Of a stretch of 15,536 nucleotides of DNA, positions 14,045 to 15,536 are shown piece after piece. Under the pieces are notes generated by a model. The model was not told the origin of the DNA and searched no databases. It saw only the letters and a program-made list of their open reading frames with translations. A program made the position numbers and the translations under genes. This DNA is from Anaerolineae bacterium (GTDB lineage Bacteria > Chloroflexota > Anaerolineae > Aggregatilineales > UBA3940): NCBI GenBank assembly GCA_020852775.1, contig JADZAD010000018.1, positions 1 to 15,536 on the forward strand, read 5' to 3'. Each line of letters begins with the position of its first letter. The stretch's first letter is position 1.

Positions 14045-15031
14045 ATGAGCTTCTTCCAGCGGTTGTTCGGTCAGCGCAAGCCCCAGGCCCCACCGGCAGT
14101 CACGGAGAGTACCCCGCCGAAGCCGGAGCCAAAGCAGGCCCCGCCAGCGCCGGCGCCGGTCCAACCCGACCCGGACACAGAACCCATGCCCCGGCAGCCA
14201 GCAGTCACCGAGCCGCTGAGCCTGGGCCAGACTCGCCCGCTTAACATCGTAGACGATGCCACGAGTTACTCGACACTGGTGTTCGGGCAGGGGAGCCACA
14301 AGGGGAGACTCCGTGAAGGGAATGAGGATACCTTCCTGACTCTGGTGGGGATGGTCGAGAGCAGCGAACTGCGGCTGCCGTTCGGCATCTTTGTTGTTGC
14401 CGACGGGATGGGTGGACATGAGCACGGTGAACGTGCGAGCATCCTTGCCGCCAAGACGATCACATGGAACGTCATGGATCGCATCTTTATGCCGGTCTTC
14501 GCCGATCAGGAGCCCGATGAGGCCATCCAGTCCGCGCTTGAGGAGGCTATGCACGAGGCAAACCTGGTCGTGAAACGGGATGTACCCGATGGCGGCACCA
14601 CCAGCACCGTCGCGGTGATCCGCGGCAATTCGATTCACATCGCCCACGTAGGGGACAGCCGTGCTTACCTCTATCACGACAAGATGCTTGAACGGCTGAC
14701 CCGTGATCATTCACTGGTGGGGCGGCTGGTCGAAATCGGCCAGATGACCGAGGAAGAAGCCAAACACCGTTCTGACCGCAACAAACTATACCAGGGTATC
14801 GGGCTGAACGATGCCCTTGATGTTCACCAGGTCACACGGATCATCCCCCCCGGGAGCCAGCTTCTGCTGTGTTCCGATGGCCTGTGGGATGTGGTGGAGG
14901 AGGATCAGATGGTCTCGATCATCACTGCCACACCAGACGCGAACGAAGCGTGCAACAAGCTGATCGACATGGCCAATGAGAACGGCGGGCCAGACAATAT
15001 CACGGTGTTGCTGATCCGCTTCCCCCTGTGA
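14045..15031 (+). CDS. PP2C-family (PPM) serine/threonine protein phosphatase
   Basis: A 328-aa metal-dependent phosphatase removing phosphate from Ser/Thr. Metal-binding motifs are complete: GNEDTF (E94, D95), VADGMGGHEHGE (D120), GTTSTVAV, HVGDSRAYLY, SDGLWD (D278) and GGPDNIT (D317). The catalytic domain spans about 80-326. Ahead of it lies an unusual extension: an MSFFQRLFGQRK start that could be a short amphipathic membrane-binding helix, then a Pro/Ala/Gln-rich disordered linker to about residue 60. GAAGGGCGG lies about 5 nt before the ATG, fixing the start. Relatives such as Stp/PrpC oppose Hanks-type kinases that control wall synthesis; no kinase is in the window, but the penicillin-binding protein next door fits such a role by inference. 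Transcription ends at the hairpin just downstream. Confidence 0.93.
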   Translation: MSFFQRLFGQRKPQAPPAVTESTPPKPEPKQAPPAPAPVQPDPDTEPMPRQPAVTEPLSLGQTRPLNIVDDATSYSTLVFGQGSHKGRLREGNEDTFLTLVGMVESSELRLPFGIFVVADGMGGHEHGERASILAAKTITWNVMDRIFMPVFADQEPDEAIQSALEEAMHEANLVVKRDVPDGGTTSTVAVIRGNSIHIAHVGDSRAYLYHDKMLERLTRDHSLVGRLVEIGQMTEEEAKHRSDRNKLYQGIGLNDALDVHQVTRIIPPGSQLLLCSDGLWDVVEEDQMVSIITATPDANEACNKLIDMANENGGPDNITVLLIRFPL

Positions 15032-15036
15032 AAGCA

Positions 15037-15064
15037 ACCGGGCGGCCACAGCAGGCCGCCCGGT
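15037..15064. terminator. Hairpin terminator between convergent genes
   Basis: ACCGGGCGGCC (15037-15047) and GGCCGCCCGGT (15054-15064) form a perfect 11-bp GC-rich stem around a 6-nt loop, starting 6 nt after the phosphatase stop. On the + strand it is followed by ATTGTTAT, a weak T-rich tail; on the minus strand by TTGCTTTC. Lying between convergent genes, it may serve both directions, more convincingly for the + strand. Confidence 0.75.
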
Positions 15065-15084
15065 ATTGTTATCTCATCCTCCTG

Positions 15085-15107
15085 CAAGGGCCGTGTTTCA
15101 GCCCTTG
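15085..15107 (-). repeat. Small hairpin spanning the amidohydrolase stop codon
   Basis: CAAGGGC (15085-15091) and GCCCTTG (15101-15107) form a 7-bp stem whose 9-nt loop contains the TGA stop of the minus-strand gene. No T-run follows directly. It may help end or stabilise that transcript together with the larger hairpin 20 nt further on, or be coincidental. Confidence 0.35.
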
Positions 15108-15536
15108 TACTCACGCATCCGGCTCATCCCGCGCCCGACCATCGCCTGTGCGTGTACTTCAGCCTCGTACAGGATACGCTCCTCATCCAGCGTCAGCAGT
15201 TCCCGGTTCCGCATCAGCCAGCGTCCGTCAACCATCACGTCAGTCACATCCGCCCCTTTGGCAGAGTGTACGAGGTTGGCAACCAGGCTGTGAAGCGGGC
15301 GCATGTGCGGCGCATCGAGGTTCACCAGGATCAGGTCAGCAGCGTAGCCTTCCGCAAGCACCCCTGTCCGGTCGAAGCCAAGAGCGCGCGCCCCGGCCTG
15401 TGACGCCAGCCGCAGCGCCAGATCGCCCGGGATCTGCTCCGGGTCCACGGCCTGGTATTTGTGCACCAGCGCCGTCTGCCGGATGGTGGCAAACATATCC
15501 ATATCGGCGTTGGAGCCGGGGCCATCCGTGCCGAGC
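15098..15536 (-). CDS. Amidohydrolase, MtaD/SsnA-like deaminase (C-terminal part)
   Basis: The last 145 codons of a gene whose start lies beyond the right edge. The frame is open to the window end and begins LGTDGPGSNADMDMF, the signature metal-binding GTDG (Asp ligand) of the cyclic amidohydrolase family that includes 5'-methylthioadenosine/S-adenosylhomocysteine deaminase, SsnA and atrazine chlorohydrolase-like enzymes. It ends with the usual return to the small beta domain: GVLAEGYAADLILVNLD, then VTDVMVDGRWLMRNRELLTL. The ATG at 15502 falls inside the conserved motif, so it is not a start. The likely role is hydrolytic deamination of a purine-type nucleoside or related ring, in the cytosol. 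The exact substrate cannot be set from this fragment. It converges on the phosphatase gene and shows no functional link to it. Confidence 0.88.
   Translation of the reverse strand, partial: LGTDGPGSNADMDMFATIRQTALVHKYQAVDPEQIPGDLALRLASQAGARALGFDRTGVLAEGYAADLILVNLDAPHMRPLHSLVANLVHSAKGADVTDVMVDGRWLMRNRELLTLDEERILYEAEVHAQAMVGRGMSRMREYKG

Noticed and set aside
14071..14262. Minus-strand open frame opposite the N-terminal linker of the phosphatase.
   Set aside because: Glycine/serine-rich translation that mirrors the Pro/Ala-rich linker on the other strand; a high-GC shadow frame.
1..15536. CRISPR arrays, IS elements, tRNA/rRNA genes, prophage or known defence genes.
   Set aside because: No regularly spaced repeats, transposase or integrase motifs, tRNA-like cloverleaf segments or defence-family motifs were seen on either strand.

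Overview
The window looks like chromosomal DNA from a moderately high-GC bacterium (about 60% GC by eye). The gene families suggest Chloroflexota, probably Anaerolineae-like: a GT2-DUF2304 pair, a GT-C membrane glycosyltransferase carrying a C-terminal beta-sandwich, and a class A penicillin-binding protein with Ig-like C-terminal modules. This assignment is an inference from family composition; no rRNA or other phylogenetic marker is present.

Region 1 (1-9924, all + strand) is a compact surface-glycan biosynthesis operon of eight genes: a GT2 glycosyltransferase, a small DUF2304 membrane protein, a GT4 glycosyltransferase, a class II glutamine amidotransferase/asparagine synthase-like protein, a sugar-nucleotide epimerase, a second GT4, a WecA/MraY-family phosphoglycosyl transferase, and a large GT-C (GT39/ArnT-like) membrane protein. 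Genes abut or overlap by up to 4 nt, apart from a 48-nt gap before the epimerase. Together they supply a lipid-linked initiating sugar (WecA-like), a modified sugar nucleotide (epimerase), sugar additions (GT2 and two GT4), a possible amidation (asnB-like) and a membrane transferase acting at the outer face. No flippase or polymerase is seen, so the locus may continue to the left.

Region 2 (9904-10984) holds an OmpR-type response regulator on the minus strand, overlapping the glycan operon tail-to-tail by 21 bp. Its receiver domain is degenerate. It is followed by a 379-bp divergent intergenic region, the most structured non-coding part of the window. That region holds a good sigma70-type promoter for the regulator, a perfect 18-bp palindrome, a two-part inverted repeat just before the regulator's ribosome binding site, and a GC-rich palindrome in the leader of the next gene.

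Region 3 (10985-15064, + strand) holds a bifunctional class A penicillin-binding protein with extra C-terminal Ig-like modules, then a PP2C serine/threonine phosphatase, closed by a strong hairpin terminator. This pair suggests cell-wall synthesis with nearby phospho-signalling.

Region 4 (15098-15536, - strand) is the C-terminal part of an amidohydrolase of the MtaD/SsnA type, cut by the window edge and convergent with the phosphatase.

I see no CRISPR array, IS element, tRNA, rRNA or phage gene. No clearly new system stands out. The most unusual items are the degenerate response regulator with its structured leader, and the domain fusions in the glycan and wall genes.
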